Origin: Closterium sp. Naga37s-1
Taxonomy: Eukaryota; Streptophyta; Zygnematophyceae; Desmidiales; Closteriaceae
Length of the DNA: 64,000 nt
Direction of reading: 5' to 3'
NCBI GenBank assembly: GCA_947471745.1
Contig: CANJKZ010000514.1
Coordinates: 558,001 to 622,000 of the forward strand
Part shown: positions 45,801 to 60,680 of the stretch, one piece after another
Layout of the letters: every line of letters starts with the position of its first letter
How positions within the stretch are numbered: the first letter of the stretch is position 1
Notes under the pieces: model-generated
What the model was told of the DNA's origin: nothing
The model's database searches: none
Seen by the model: the letters and a program-made list of their open reading frames with translations, nothing else
Program-made: the position numbers and the translations under genes

Positions 45801-48800
45801 GTCGTCGCAGGAGAGGATGCCGAGCCGTGTCTGGTGGGTGCCATGCCTTGCCATGCCTTGCCATGCCATGCCATGCCATGCCATGCCATGTGCTGTGCAG
45901 TTGGGATCACATATGCAGTTGGGTCAATGTGGGTTTGGGTCATTCACCACTGCTCACATGCATCCTTCGCTCCCCCTACCCCCTCCATGCCTCTGTTGTT
46001 CTCAGGTGTTTCACCAGGTGGAAGAACTGGAGTCAGCCCCCTACGACCTGCAGATGGGCCGGCATGCTGCCACAGCATTGGCTGCCCTCGCTGCTCATGC
46101 CACGTCAGCACGGCTGCCAAACCAGCTGCTGCCAGCTGTCACTCGCTGTGTGCTGGGGTTGCTGCATTCCAAGTTTGCGATGATGTGGCAGCCTGCCATT
46201 GGCTGCCTTGCAGGTGAGTCCCGCGTTTGTCACTTCCCTTTCATCACAACTCTCCTAGTCTCCACGCTTCCCTCACCTCCCTTGCCTCCCGTTGCTTCTG
46301 ACCTCCCATTCTCTGCCTTGTCTTCTTCGTCCATCCCATGCTGCTCTGTTCCTCTCTCCCTCCCCCCCCCCCCCCCACCATCCCCTTCCGCCCTGGCATG
46401 GATTGATTCCCTACGCGCCTCATCTTTCGCCACATTTCCACACTCGCCTTGCCCCCGTCCCTCCCTGCCCCGTCCCCTTGTCCCTCCCCCTCCCAGCGCT
46501 GCTCTCTGCCCAGCCCTCTTCCACCTGGCCCGTGGTGTGGCGGGAGCTGCGCCACCTGCAAGGAAGCTTCCTCCTGGCGGCAGCTGGTGCGGCTGCAGAG
46601 TCAGGCGATGGGGCGCAAGGCGAAGGGCCAGGGGACGAAGGAGGGGATGGCGGAGGGGAGGAGGAGGGAGAGCATGAGGATGGGGAGGATGGCAGCGGCA
46701 GTGCTGCAGGTGGGTGGTGGTGGGGTACCTCAGAAGGCTGCACAGCACATGGTGGTGGTGTGGGGCATGGTGCATGGGGCACAGGGCATGGCTGATATGG
46801 GGCATGGGGCATGAGATGCATTTCGCAACATAAAGGCTCCATCATTTCTCAACATACTATCCCCACTCCTTCTGCTCGGGCCTGCTCATCGCCCTCTCCC
46901 TCTCTCTGCTCCATTCCGCCATGTCTCGCTCTAACTCGTTCTCCCCCCTACCTCCACCTGCACGTCTCACTGCACTACTAGTGCTCCCCTACACCTCTGC
47001 ACCTCTTCTTCCTCTTCCCTCCCCTTCCACCCCCCACGCCCATCCCGCTCCTCTCACCGCCAGGCATAACGGAGCTCTTCCTCCACTCCGCCATGGCAGT
47101 GCCATCAGGAGCCCCCTCCTCAGCAGTGCTCTCATCGTTGCTGCGCGCCCTCAGGCAGGCGCCAGCAGTGGCTGCCACACGCCTCTCCCCACCAGCCCCA
47201 CCGCCACTCTCCCCAGCGACTGCTCTCACGCCGCATGCGGGCACCTCTGGTGCTGCTGGGGCCAGCGGGCAGCAGGGGCGTGGCACGGCAGGGCAGCAGC
47301 TGGCGGCGCTCTTCCTCGCATTCGTGGGCGACTCTGATGACTGCCTGTACGCCTCCCTCCCTCTCTCTAACCTGCCCTTGCTTGCTCCTTGCACCGCTCT
47401 TCACACCACTCACATGGCATTCGCGAGGCTATCGCCAGCCGCTTGCTGCTGCTGTTGTGCCTCCCTTCCATTCCCTCCCCGTGTGCCGCCTCTTGTCCAT
47501 TCTGCTCCGCGCATCCCCTCTCTCCCCCTCAGGCCGACAGCGCAGGGGGGGCAAGTGGAGACGATTGAAGAGGGTGCTGAGCAGGCAGGAGAGGAGGAGG
47601 AGGGGGTGGTGGTGAACAGAGCGATGGTGAGGGGCAAGCAGTGGCACGTGGTGCTCTCTGATTGGCTGGAGCTGCTGAAGCGCGCAGAGCTGACAGCGTG
47701 TGGCCCCAAGGGAGAATCACTCAAGCATGTCATCATTGACAGGTGCTGCCCTGCCCTGCCCTGCCCTGCCCTGCCCTGCCCTGCCCTGCCCTGCCCTGCC
47801 CTGCCCTGCCCTGCCCTGCCCTGCCCCATCCACTCTCGACTGTCTCGTCCTTCCTCTATCATCGTCTTCCTCTTGCATTTCCCTAGGCCCCCCTGTTGCG
47901 TCTTTCAGTCCTCCATCCCGCCACTTGCACTCAATCCCACCCCTGCATCCGCCTCGTCGTCTCACCACCTCCACCCGCCCCTCCCCCCCCACACGAAGCA
48001 GGTTCCTGGTGCACCCGGACCCGGCAGTGCAGCAGCTGGCGTTGGACTGCCTGGTGGCGTGGCGCCACGGTTGCCTGCCCAAGTGCGCCCCTCTTCCTCC
48101 CCCCCCCTCCCCCCCACACGAAGCAGGTTTCTCGTGCATCCAGACCCGGCGGTGCAGCAGCTGTCGCTGGACTGCCTGGTGGCGACACGGCTGTCTTTTG
48201 AGCCGACTCAATAGCTACCCCCCTCAACCCCCCTTCCCCGCCCCCCACACGAAGCAGGTTTCTGGTGCACCCGGACCCGGCAGTGCAGCAGCTGGCGTTG
48301 GACTGTCTGGTGGCGTGGCGCCACGGCTGCCTGCCCAAGTACGCCGCCCGCCTCGCCGCCCTCGCCTCCTACCGCTCGCTCAAGGAGACCCTCACCACGT
48401 GGGACATCAGCCCTGTGGACGAGGATGGGGAGGGGGAGGAGGGGGAGGAGGAGGAGGAGGGGAGGGTGGTGGAGGCGGACAGGGCGAGTGTGATTCCGGT
48501 GATCATTCGGCTGCTGCTGCCCAAGCTCAAGAAGAGGAGCGGGCAGCTTGCAGGGAAGGTGAGGCGAGTGATTTGCGCAGTGCACAAGTAGCGGTCATGT
48601 CTGCACACGCTCTTCTCCTGCTTTGCAATCTTGCTGCTTCCAATGTGCGTTCTGCACCCTTCTTCACTCGCCTAACCCCCCTATCCCCTCATTCTCCCCC
48701 TCCCAGGCGGCAGCAGGAGTGCAGCGGGCCACGGTGCTCGGATTCCTGGCGCGCCTGCCCCCCGAGGAGCTGCTGCCGCTCTTCCACCTCATGCTGCTGC

Positions 48801-51800
48801 CCTTCCGCCCCGCCCTCCGCCCCGCTCACCAACTCGTGGGGGCAGCGCACGGAGAGGCAGGCGAGGAGGCGTGGCAGCAGGCGCTGAGGCACGGGGCCAC
48901 AGAGGACTTCCTGCTGCTGCTGGGGGAGGGGGCGGGGGAGGGTGCGGGGGAGGGGGCAGGGGAAGGCGCAGGGGAAGAGGGGGAGGAAGGGGTAGCAGGA
49001 GCAGGAGCAGGAGCAGGGGTGGGGATGGTGGGGCGCAAGCGAGTGAGTGGGTTTCTGCACCTGGCGGTGGACGTGGTGCGCGTGATGAGCCGCCAGCAGC
49101 TGCAGCCTTACGTGCTCGCGCTGCTGGCCGTCGCCGTGCGCACCGTGCAGTGCTACCCCCCCCTGCCTCCCAGCGCTGCTGGCGTTGAAGAGAGCGGAGA
49201 GAAGAGGCAGGATGAGAAGATGGGTGAGGCAGTGAAAGAGAAGAAGGAGGAGTCAATCGAAGTGGAAGGGGAGGTAAAGGAGAAGGAGGAGGAGGAGGAA
49301 GCAGAGGAGCTTGAAGGGGAGGAAGGGCAGAAAGAGGAGGTTGCTGATGCTGCTGCTGAGGGCCCTGGCGATGCTGATAAGGATGGGCACAAGGAGGCGG
49401 GGGATGATGCACCTGAAGAAGATGACGAAGACGACGATGATGACGTGGAGCCCAATACCGACGCCAGCCACTCCATCTCCCCTCACGTGCCCAGCTGGAC
49501 TCGGGAGCTCCGTTCACTCGCCCTGCGCCTGCTCGCAGCCATCCTCGCCAAGTTCCCCGACATCGCCACTCGCCCCTCCCTGCCCGCCCCCCTGCGCCCC
49601 TGGCCGCTGCTGCTCTCCGCCCTCTCCCCCGCCCTCACCCACCTCGCGACAGACAACGCTGCCTCCTCCGAGCCCTCTGCTCTGCTCGCCCTGTTGCTCG
49701 CCCTCTCTCGCTCGCCGCGCCTCGCACTGCTGCTGGCCTCACACTCGCACGCGCTGCCCGCGCTCTCTGCGCTGCTCTCCTCGCCGTCTGCGCGCCTGCC
49801 TGTGGTGGGCGCGGCCATGGGGGTGCTCTCTCACGTGGTGGCGTGGGGCGTGGTGGAGCGAGAGGAGGGCGAGGAGGGCGAGGAGGAGGGGGAGGTGGTG
49901 CTGCAGTGGGAGCAGGCGGGGGGGAAGATCGGGGGGGAGGTGGAGGGGGTGCGGGTGGCGATAGGCAAGGCCGTGGAGGGGCATCTGGCGGCCATCCTGC
50001 CACACATGCAGCAGTTCATCGCGAGGCAGGGAGCACTCTATAGGTAAGGCATTGCTATCCAGCTTGTGTGCGTTCCCTCTTCCTCACGCTCCAATCTCCC
50101 TCACTCTTCCACCCCTCCTCACTGTTCCAATCCTCCCACTCTTACCCTTCCCCCCTCTCTCCCAACAACCCCGCACGGCATGGCATGGAGCAGCAAGGGG
50201 GCGGGGAGGGCGCTGAAGGCATCAGCGCTGGCGGTGGTGGGGCGGATGGCGGGCATGGTGACACACGCACAGCTGGCAGGCCAGCTCGCAGCGGCCCTCA
50301 CGCCCTTCCTCAGGCAGGCGGCGGGGGGCAGGCGGCGAGTGGACGAGAGCACCACAGCGGCCGTGCTGGCGGTGCTGCAGAGCCTGGCGCCGCTGCTGTC
50401 CCGGGCTGCTACAGCCACGTGTGTGCGGCTCTTCGCCCCGCTGCTCACCCACCTGCAGTCAAGGCCGGCTCGCCTGGCCCTCGTGCACACGCTCTCTGCG
50501 CTCGCTGCTGCCCACCCCTCACACTCCATGCGCCTCCTGGTACGCACGGGCCCTGTCAATACATATCCCCATTCATGTTCTGTCCACTCCATGCCGCCTG
50601 CCCACCCCTTGTTCCCTCCTCTTCTTCCCCTTTTTCCTTCCTCTACCTCCCCAGACCTCCTTTTCTTCCTCCTTCCACTGTCTACTCTTCACGCCCTCAC
50701 ACCACCTCCATCCCTCCCCCCGGTCATGGCGTGCAGGCGTCACTAGTGGCGGACCTGTGTGCATACGACCTGGCCCGCATAGACGAGTATGACTACACGC
50801 GCCGCCTGCATGCCTACACCTCCATGCACTGCCACCTGCCCACTCCTCCCACCGCCCCCTCCCCTCCTCCAAAAGTCGGTTCTGATAGCGCAGCCACCGC
50901 TCTGCAGCGCTCGGCAGAGCAGGTGCAGCAGCAGGTGGTGGTGGCGGTGGGGAGGGAGGGGTGTCTGCTGCTGCTGAGCTGTGCAGTGCGGGACATGGCG
51001 GACGAGGACATGTCGCTGCGCCACTCCGCCGCCCACTTCCTGCAGTCCTTTGTCCGCCTCGCTGCCACTCTCGCTGCTCTTTCACCCCCCTCTGGTGCCA
51101 CTGCTGGTGCGAGGAAGGGCAGGGAGGGGGAGGAGGGGGGCGCAGTGAGTGGGAGGGAGGCGCGGGAGCTGGTGAACGCAGTGCTGCTGCGCCACATAAA
51201 AAAGGGCCTCCACTCGCCCATCGTCGTCGTCCGCAGGGTATGCCCCCTTCCCTCCCGTCCCACCCTCTGCTTGGACTTGCTTCAGCGCGCCCGCGAATTG
51301 CCCTGTTGTTCTTCTCATCTCTCCCATCCGTCTCAATCAGCTGCTGCCATCGCTGCTTGCATCAGAACTGGTTCGAATGCCCTCTTTCTCCCTCCCTCAC
51401 TTCACCCCCTTTCTTCCTACATCATGACCCTGCACCCATGTCCTGCTCGCATCAACCTCGCTTCCATGTCCCGCCACACAGGAGTGGGTGCTGTTGCTGC
51501 GTGACGTGGCGCTACACATGGGTGCCACGTCACCAGTGGCGGAGCTGAGGTGTCTGGTGAGGGAGGATGACGTGGAGGCGGATTTCTTCCACAATCTCGT
51601 GCATCTGCAGACGCACCGCCGCGTGCGAGCGCTCTCCAAGTTCGCCGCCCTCTGCCCCACTGCCCACTTCTCTCCGGTATGGCAACTCACATATCGCTGG
51701 TGTGTTGGTTCACATCACAGCATGTGTGGGTCAAACGGCAGGCTGTGCCGTGCACGCATCTCACATGCCAGCGCATTCTTCTTCACGGTGCCCCACACCA

Positions 51801-54800
51801 CTTATCCGTCCATGCCATGCGAGCATCCAGCGCCGCACCAACACCGCACTGTGTCCACCCCGCAGCAAGCTCTCCCTCTCACCGCCACCACCACCCCTCC
51901 TGCACTGCTCTGCTTTCTCCCATGCATCGCTCTCCCCCTTTCCCACCCCACCTTCCCCCCACCACCAGGAGGTGCTGCTGGATGCGGTGGTGCCAGCGCT
52001 GCTGAGGCAGTTGGTGGAGGGGCGGCCGGACAGTGAGAGCGGTGTGATCGACGCCACCATGGCTGCCCTCTCCGCCATGGCCGCCCGCCTGCCCTGGCCC
52101 GCCTTCCACTCCCTGCTCTCCCGCCTGCTGGCTCTGCTGCCGCGGCGCAAGGAGAAGGGCGAGCAGTGGTGGGAGGAGAGCAGAGGCAGGGGCGGGGGGA
52201 GGGGCGGCGAGGAGGTGAGTGCGGCGGGGCAGAGGGCGATTCTGAGGGCCATCTGTGGCGTGCTGGAGCAGGTGAAGCACGTGGTGGGGGTGGGTGGAGG
52301 GGAGGAGAAGGGTGAAGGGGAGGAAGAGAAGGGTGAGAAGGAGGGTGTGGATGGGAAGGAGGGTGGAGAAGCGGGTGGGAAGGATGGGGACGAGGGGAAG
52401 GAGATTACTGATAAGGAGAGTGAGGGAGGGAAGGAGGAGAGCAGGCAACCGGTAGTAGCGGAGGCAGCGAAGGAGGAGAGGGAGGCAGCAGTGTCGCTGC
52501 GCATCCAGCAGGTGTTGCTGAAGGACATCATCCCTCAGCTGTCCAAGCACCTCGTGGCAGGCGAGGCGGGGCGAGAGGAGGTGAACTCACACGTGGCACT
52601 CGCCGTCACGCGCACGCTGCTGCTGCTGCCACCCGATGCCATCCGCGCGCACCTCCCCGTGCTCCTGCAGACCGTCGTCAACCCCCTCAAGTCGCGCTCG
52701 CAAGGGACGAGAGACGCCGCCCGCGCGGCGCTGTGCCAGGTGGCGGGGGCGCTGGGTCCGGCCTACCTGGGGTACGTGATCGGCGTGTTGCGCAGCGCTC
52801 TCACACGCGGGTTCGAGCGACACGTGCTGGGCTTCACACTGCACGCACTGCTGCTGCACGCCGCCACCACGCACGGGCGCACCATGCCCCCCGGCGCCCT
52901 GGACTACTGCCTGGGGGAGTGCCTGGCAGTGGCAGTGGAGGGGCTGCTGGGGCAGGTGGCGGAGGAGAGGGAGGTGGACGCCGTGGCAGCGGGCGTGCGG
53001 GAGAAGCGGCAGAGCCGGTCCCTGGAGACCGTGCGCATCGCCGCCTCGCTGGTGAACGTGCGGCGCAGCACGGCTCTGCTGCTCGCCCCCATCCGCGCCG
53101 CCCTGCCTGCATCGCTGGATCCAAGGGTGAAGCGTCACGTGCAGGAGATGGTAAGACATATGGCTATCGGGCTGCTGGCCAATCAGCACGCGACAGCTGG
53201 CGACCTGCTGGTGCTGGTGCATGCAGTGCTGTGGGAGGGCGTGCGCGTGGAGCAGGCGCATGCGGCGGCAGCGGGTGAGCGGAAGCGACTGCGTGCGGAG
53301 GCGAGGGAGGGGAAGGGTGGTGGGGAAGGGAAGGGTGACGAAGGAGGGATGGAGGAGGAATTGGGTGAGGAGGGTGGGATGGAAGGGGATGAAGCGGAGG
53401 GTAAAGGGGGAGGGAGAAGGAGGCGGAAGAAGCAGAAGAAGGGGTTGGGGTTTGAGGGGATGCCGAACGGGCATGTGGTGGCGCTGCTGGGGCTGCAGCT
53501 GCTGCTCTCCCTCGCCTCTCACGACCGCCTGCCCGCCTCCGACCCCGCCCTCACGCCACGTCTCAACGCCCTCGTGCATCCGCTCTCCCTCGCCCTCTCC
53601 TCGCCCCACGACGCCATCCTCGCAGCCTCCTTCCGCGCGCTCGCCTTCCTCCTCCACCGCCGCCTCCCCTCCGTCGCCACCGTCGCGCCCCGCGTCGCCA
53701 CGTCAGCGTTCAAGGTGGTGCAGCAGGCGGGGCGGGCGGCGGCAGTGGCGGGCGGCATGGTGCACTCGTGTCTGAAGCTGCTGGCAGTGCTGCTAGACCG
53801 GTGCCCCGAGGTGAAGGTGGGGGAGGAGCAGGTGAGAGCGCTGCTGGGCAGTGCAGTCTTCACGGACCTCGAGCTGCCCTCCACTCGCACCACTGCCTTC
53901 GCCGTGCTGCGAGCGCTGCTGCGGCGGCGAGTGGTGGTACCAGAGGTGTATGACGCCATGGGGCGCGTGCAGCTGCTGCTGCTGCGCTCCCACACGCCCT
54001 CCGTGCGCCAGCTCAGCGCCGCACTGCTGCTCGCGTTCCTGCTCGACTACCCGCTGGGTCCCGCGCGCCTGGAGGCGCATCTGAGCTTTCTCATAGTGAA
54101 TTTGAAGTACGAGCACCAGAGCGGGCGAGAGGCCGTGCTGGGCATGCTGCGAGCCATCATAGAGGGATTCCCCTCCGTGCTCGTGGAGGCACACGCTGAT
54201 ACCTTCTTCCTGCCGCTCGTCACGCGCCTAGTCAGCGATGAGTCAGCGCGCGTGCGGCAGCTGGTGGCGGCGGTGCTCAAGGCGCTGTTCGTGCGAGTCA
54301 AGCCGCCCACGTGCGCCCGCCTGCTGCGCTTCGCCTCTGCCTGGTTGGTGGATCCGTCTCCGCAGCTGCAGCAGGCGGCAGCGCTGGTGCTGGGGGTGGC
54401 GGTGGAGGCGGTGGGGGTGGGCGGCGAGCAGGGGGGCATGGTGGCGGCGTGGATGGGTGCTGCTGCGCGGATTGTGCAGCGGGCGCAGGGAGGGGAGGAG
54501 GGTGAGGAGGGGGGAGTGGAGGGGTGGAAGGGTGTGTATGCGTGTGTGGTGCTGGCTGAGAAGGTGCTGCAGCGGGAGGGCGGGCAGGCGCACAGCAGCA
54601 GCATGCGAGCGCTGTGGCGGCAACTGCCGGCGCTGCTGCTGCACCGCCACCTCTGGGTGCGCGCTGCTGCCTGCCGCCTCCTGGGGGCGTATCTCTCCCA
54701 TGCCACCACTGCCGCTGCCGCTGCCGCTGGTGTTGGTGGGAGCAAGGGCGTGTGTGGGGCGGAGGAGGAGGGTCTGAAGGCTGTGGTGAAGGGGTTGGTG

Positions 54801-56542
54801 GAGAGGGGCGAGCAGGATGGGGGAGAGGACGAGGAGCGGGAGGAGGGTGAGGGGCGCGGAGCAGGGGTGGAGGTGTGGCAGGTGCTGCTGCAGCCGTCGT
54901 ACTTGGTGGTGCTGGCGGGGGCGCTGTGCCGTGTGCTGGAGAGCAACGCGAGTGACGAGCGCCTGGCACAGCACACCGTGAAGAACCTCGTTGCCCTCGC
55001 TCCCCTCCTGCTTCTCCTGCCCTGCCGCGCTGCTACTGGCGCTGCTGGTGGTGAGATGAGGAAGGGAAGAGAGAAGGGATCGGGGTTGGTGGTGGAGCTA
55101 GATGGGTGTGAGATAGGGAGGGAGGGCAGGGGGCGGCTGAAACTGGGGTGGCAATTGCTGAGGGTGAGGAGGAGAGAGGGAGAGAGGACTGGGGATGGCA
55201 GTGGTGGCGAGGAGGAGGAGGAGGAGGAGGAGGAGGAGGAAGAGGAGGAGGAGGTGTTGGGAGAAGCGGAAGGAGGGGTGGAAGGGGGGGTTGAGGAGGA
55301 GGAGAAAGCAGAGGAGGAAGAGGAAGAAGAGAAGGGCGATGAGGAAACATACCTTGTAGACTTTGGGGAGGGCAGTGGTGTGGGTGATGCTGATGCTGCT
55401 GCTGATGCTGATGCGGATGCTGATATGGAAGCGACAGGTGCAGGGGGTGGGGCCGTCATGTTGGGTGAGCCAGTAGGGGAGGGCAGTGAGGGCGGTGCAG
55501 AGGGCAGTGGGGAGGCAGGGGATGGGGATGAGGCAGAGGAGAGGCAGCAGAGCGATGGGGAGGAGGGCGGTGCAGAGGAGGACGTGGATGAGGAGGGGCA
55601 ACCGGATGGGGGGCACGTGGCATCAAGGGAGAAGGCAGGAGAGGAGGGAGTGCGGCACATAGCGCTGGGGGCGGTGATGAAGGCGGTGGCACGTGTGGCG
55701 TACAGAGTCAAGCCCATTCAGGTGCGCCCTTGCATGTGTTGTGCCCCTTGCACGTTCCACACACCATCTCTCTGTGCTTCAACTATTTCTGCTTCCACTC
55801 CCCCCCTCATCCCTCTCCCTTCCCCCTTTCACTCTCTCTCCCCACACATCCCCCCCCCACCCTCGCCCCTGTGCATGGCGCCTAACAGACGGCAGCAGCG
55901 CTGCGGTGTGTGGCGGCGCTGGCGACAGCGCTGGTAGGGGAGGGGGTGCGGCCATACCTGCCGGACGTCATGCTGCCGCTCTTCCGCCTCTCTCAAGGCT
56001 CTGCAGGCGCTGTTGTCCCACGTGAGCCCCCCTCCACACCTCTGCATCCCTCTGTGCCCCTTTGGAACCCTGGTGCCATTCTCTCTGCTCGTGGCAATGC
56101 TGCTGCTGTGAGAAGTGCATGGCTGGCAGTCTCTCCTTCTGCTCCCTCGCCCTGCATGCCGTCTTGGACCACTGCTTTTGCTCACTCAACCACCCCTCCT
56201 CTCTATTTCATTCCCTCCTCCCCTGTAACATTTTTCAACCCCATCCCCCCTCCTCGCCCATCCTCCTCCCCCTGTTCGCGCCAAGCAGCGGAGGTGCAGG
56301 CGGTGGTGGCGGAGGTGGTGGACCACGTGCGCCACGAGGTGGGCCCCGCCGCCTTCATCGCCGCCTTCTCCGCCGCCCGCGACACCGCCAGGAGGCGGGC
56401 GGCAGCGAGGCGGGAGGCGGCACGGGTGAGCGTGCTGGTGGACCCCGAGAGGCACGCTCGCAGGCGGGCGAGCCTGGCGCGCAAGAGAGGCGAGTACAAG
56501 AAGAGGAAGAACCAGCAGCACCGCCGCAGCAAGATGCGGTGA
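39848..56542 (+). CDS. UTP20: UTP20, small-subunit processome HEAT-repeat scaffold
   Basis: Twenty-four exons: 39848-39940, 40214-40339, 40690-40847, 41134-41178, 41423-41501, 41657-41730, 42165-42271, 42792-42989, 43269-44022, 44276-44350, 44553-45341, 45551-45833, 46006-46213, 46497-46709, 47064-47346, 47533-47742, 48258-48558, 48707-50043, 50194-50539, 50737-51237, 51482-51676, 51969-55721, 55889-56021 and 56289-56542. All phases agree, giving 3504 aa. UTP20 is a nucleolar HEAT-repeat protein of the 90S pre-ribosome, needed for 18S rRNA maturation. The basic start, FFQQALLHWRE, LLHSKFAMMW, the DRIM-region block DDVEADFFHNLVHLQTHRR (about 2088-2106), YEHQSGRE (about 2838) and the Arg/Lys-rich end match the family. 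Human UTP20 is 2785 aa. The excess is Glu/Gly-rich insertions, for example exons 9, 11, 18 and about residues 3205-3320. Exons 7 and 17 have nearby duplicate copies. Confidence 0.93.
40415..40600 (+). repeat. Degenerate cccatgcc-type repeat in a UTP20 intron
   Basis: A run of tcccatgcc and ccccatgcc units of 9-11 bp with drift lies inside the second intron of UTP20, close to a C-run at 40501-40509. Confidence 0.7.
42029..42109 (+). other. Decayed duplicate of UTP20 exon 7
   Basis: These 81 bp repeat the first 81 bp of exon 7 (42165-42245), with the acceptor (gagcag|gatgacc) intact but no donor. The sequence runs into a C-rich intron-like tail. The offset is 136 bp, not a multiple of three, so using this acceptor would shift the frame. 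It is probably a non-functional tandem copy. Confidence 0.85.
42608..42716 (+). repeat. Pentanucleotide array (ccaat)n in a UTP20 intron
   Basis: About 20 copies of atccaatcca-type pentamers lie in the intron between exons 7 and 8, with single interruptions (tagcc, atacaa) near the start. Confidence 0.95.
45838..45895 (+). repeat. ccatg-type pentanucleotide array in a UTP20 intron
   Basis: Tandem gccatgcc/ccatg units follow the exon 12 donor at 45834, at the start of the intron. Confidence 0.9.
47743..47826 (+). repeat. Pentanucleotide array (ccctg)n directly at a UTP20 donor
   Basis: About 16 uninterrupted copies of ccctg begin within 4-5 bases of the exon 16 donor (gtgctg at 47743). It is close to a pure microsatellite, so likely length-variable. 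Confidence 0.95.
48002..48205 (+). other. Two extra copies of the start of UTP20 exon 17
   Basis: Exon 17 begins at 48258 (cgaagcag|gtttctgg). Copies of its first ~80 bp, each with the same preceding acceptor cacacgaagcag, start at 48002 and 48127 (spacings 125 and 131 bp). Copy 1 is nearly identical and has a candidate donor (cccaa|gtgcgc) after 81 bp, exactly 27 codons and in phase. Copy 2 diverges after about 65 bp and has no good donor. Confidence 0.85.
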
Positions 56543-56928
56543 TGGCTGGAGGGAGGGGCGATGCCGTGGGCATGGCCACATGCACACATGCCTCTGCAAG
56601 GGGCAGCTCTTTAGAACACAACGCTGTATGGATTTTTGCTTACAAGTAATGATGCTCGTAATAGAAATACACCAGCATGATGCCATAAAGCACTGTTTTA
56701 AAGAGCCATGTGAACTGAGAGCTAACTGCTGATTACAAAGCACTCTCCAGTAGAGTGGATGCAGCCACACAGCAGCAGCGCTGGCAGCTGGCTGCATACA
56801 CCTTCAGGCTCCTGCAGGTACACTTGGAGCTGCTGTGCTGTGAATGACCCATAAAAAGAATTACAAAAATCACCCTAACAAAAATTAGGCGACTGAAGGA
56901 GCATGCACGAGTTGGCAGTAACCCAAAG
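56543..56928. other. Convergent 3' spacer
   Basis: This 386-bp spacer lies between the ends of UTP20 (+) and PRMT10 (-). It should hold both 3' untranslated regions. It is AT-richer than the flanks, and no other feature is seen. Confidence 0.6.
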
Positions 56929-59534
<2,606 letters not shown>

Positions 59535-60680
59535 CGTGGCGGGCGCTGGGGATGTGCGGATGAAAGGCGCGACGGGGAAGACGGTTGACGCGCGCGGACG
59601 GGCGGACGAGACGAGGGAAAAAAAAAGGAAGACCTTTGGATGCGAGGCGAGGAGAGGCGAGGAGAGGCGAGGAGACAGAGGTGTGAGAGCCACTGGCCAG
59701 CCAAGGAGATGGTGTGGTGGTGAATGGCACGAGACGATCCAGCAGCGTGGAGTGGGAGGTGAGCAAGTGGCTCACTGCTGGTGAATGTCACTTGCGAGGC
59801 GATCACGTTCATTCACACAGCTGTTTCCCTCCCTCTCCGTGTGAGCAGAAAGCCTGGCTGTACTCGACTCGCTATTGTGCAACGATTCGTGATTGATATT
59901 TCTCATTGCAACTTATATTTTTGCTTCTAGTTTGACTACGGTTGTGGTTCGTCAGTGTGGCTGAAAGATATTTTCCAATACACTTTTGTGCGAGTTCCAC
60001 TTTTGGTGGCGATGACATGGAGCGCAACGAGCTCACGTCAAACCAGATCGGCGGGGAGATATCGAGAGGCCCAGGGCTGTCGTCAGACGAATTGCCGACA
60101 TGGAGGGTGCTCAGTGGCCGCGTATTTCCCAAGATGACCAAACGCTGCACTTTTTCGACGCCGCGTTTCCCTGCCCAGTCGAGCAAGCAACGCAAGCAGT
60201 CACGCTGACCAATTTCCACGAACGAACTCACGTCACGGTGTACAGTGGTCCCTCCCCCCCCCGTCCCACCGCAACGCTGCCCATTCGGGAATCGGGCAGC
60301 ATGTGGCCGTGAGCGAGGCTCGCCTTGCTTTCGCCCTCCTTGGGAGGAGCCACAGCCACGGCCCACGGGGATGGGATGGTGATGGCAGGGGGGAGGGAAG
60401 GCGAGCAGTCGAACGAATATGCTGAGTCAAGCGTGGGTCGCAGTGAGGCGGCGAGCACGCAGAGAGGCGGTTGATGACAGCCTAAACAGCATCCGTCGCA
60501 AGCAATCTCCATTCGCATCGACGCGCAACCTCCCTCGGGTTTCTCGTCTCTCTGTCTAAAGCCTTGCCATTTCCCCTCTTCAGCTAGATTCTCGCGCTGA
60601 TTCCTTGGACATTCCGTAGTGCTCACACGGCCCTGTCACATGACCGCGTCACTAGCAGCATCAGTGCGAGCCGTCCCACC
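59535..60680. other. Divergent promoter region between PRMT10 and the FLZ gene
   Basis: This region is about 1.15 kb. Short gaggcgaggag repeats lie near 59640-59675, in the likely PRMT10 5' flank. A 63-codon frame from 60017 and overlapping frames on both strands at 59870-60370 show no recognisable family and no conserved splice continuation, so I leave them uncalled. Confidence 0.5.

Noticed and set aside
59872-60366. 164-codon minus-strand frame and overlapping + frames between PRMT10 and FLZ
   Set aside because: No recognisable family, and overlapping frames of similar length exist on both strands. This is the expected promoter region of two divergent genes.
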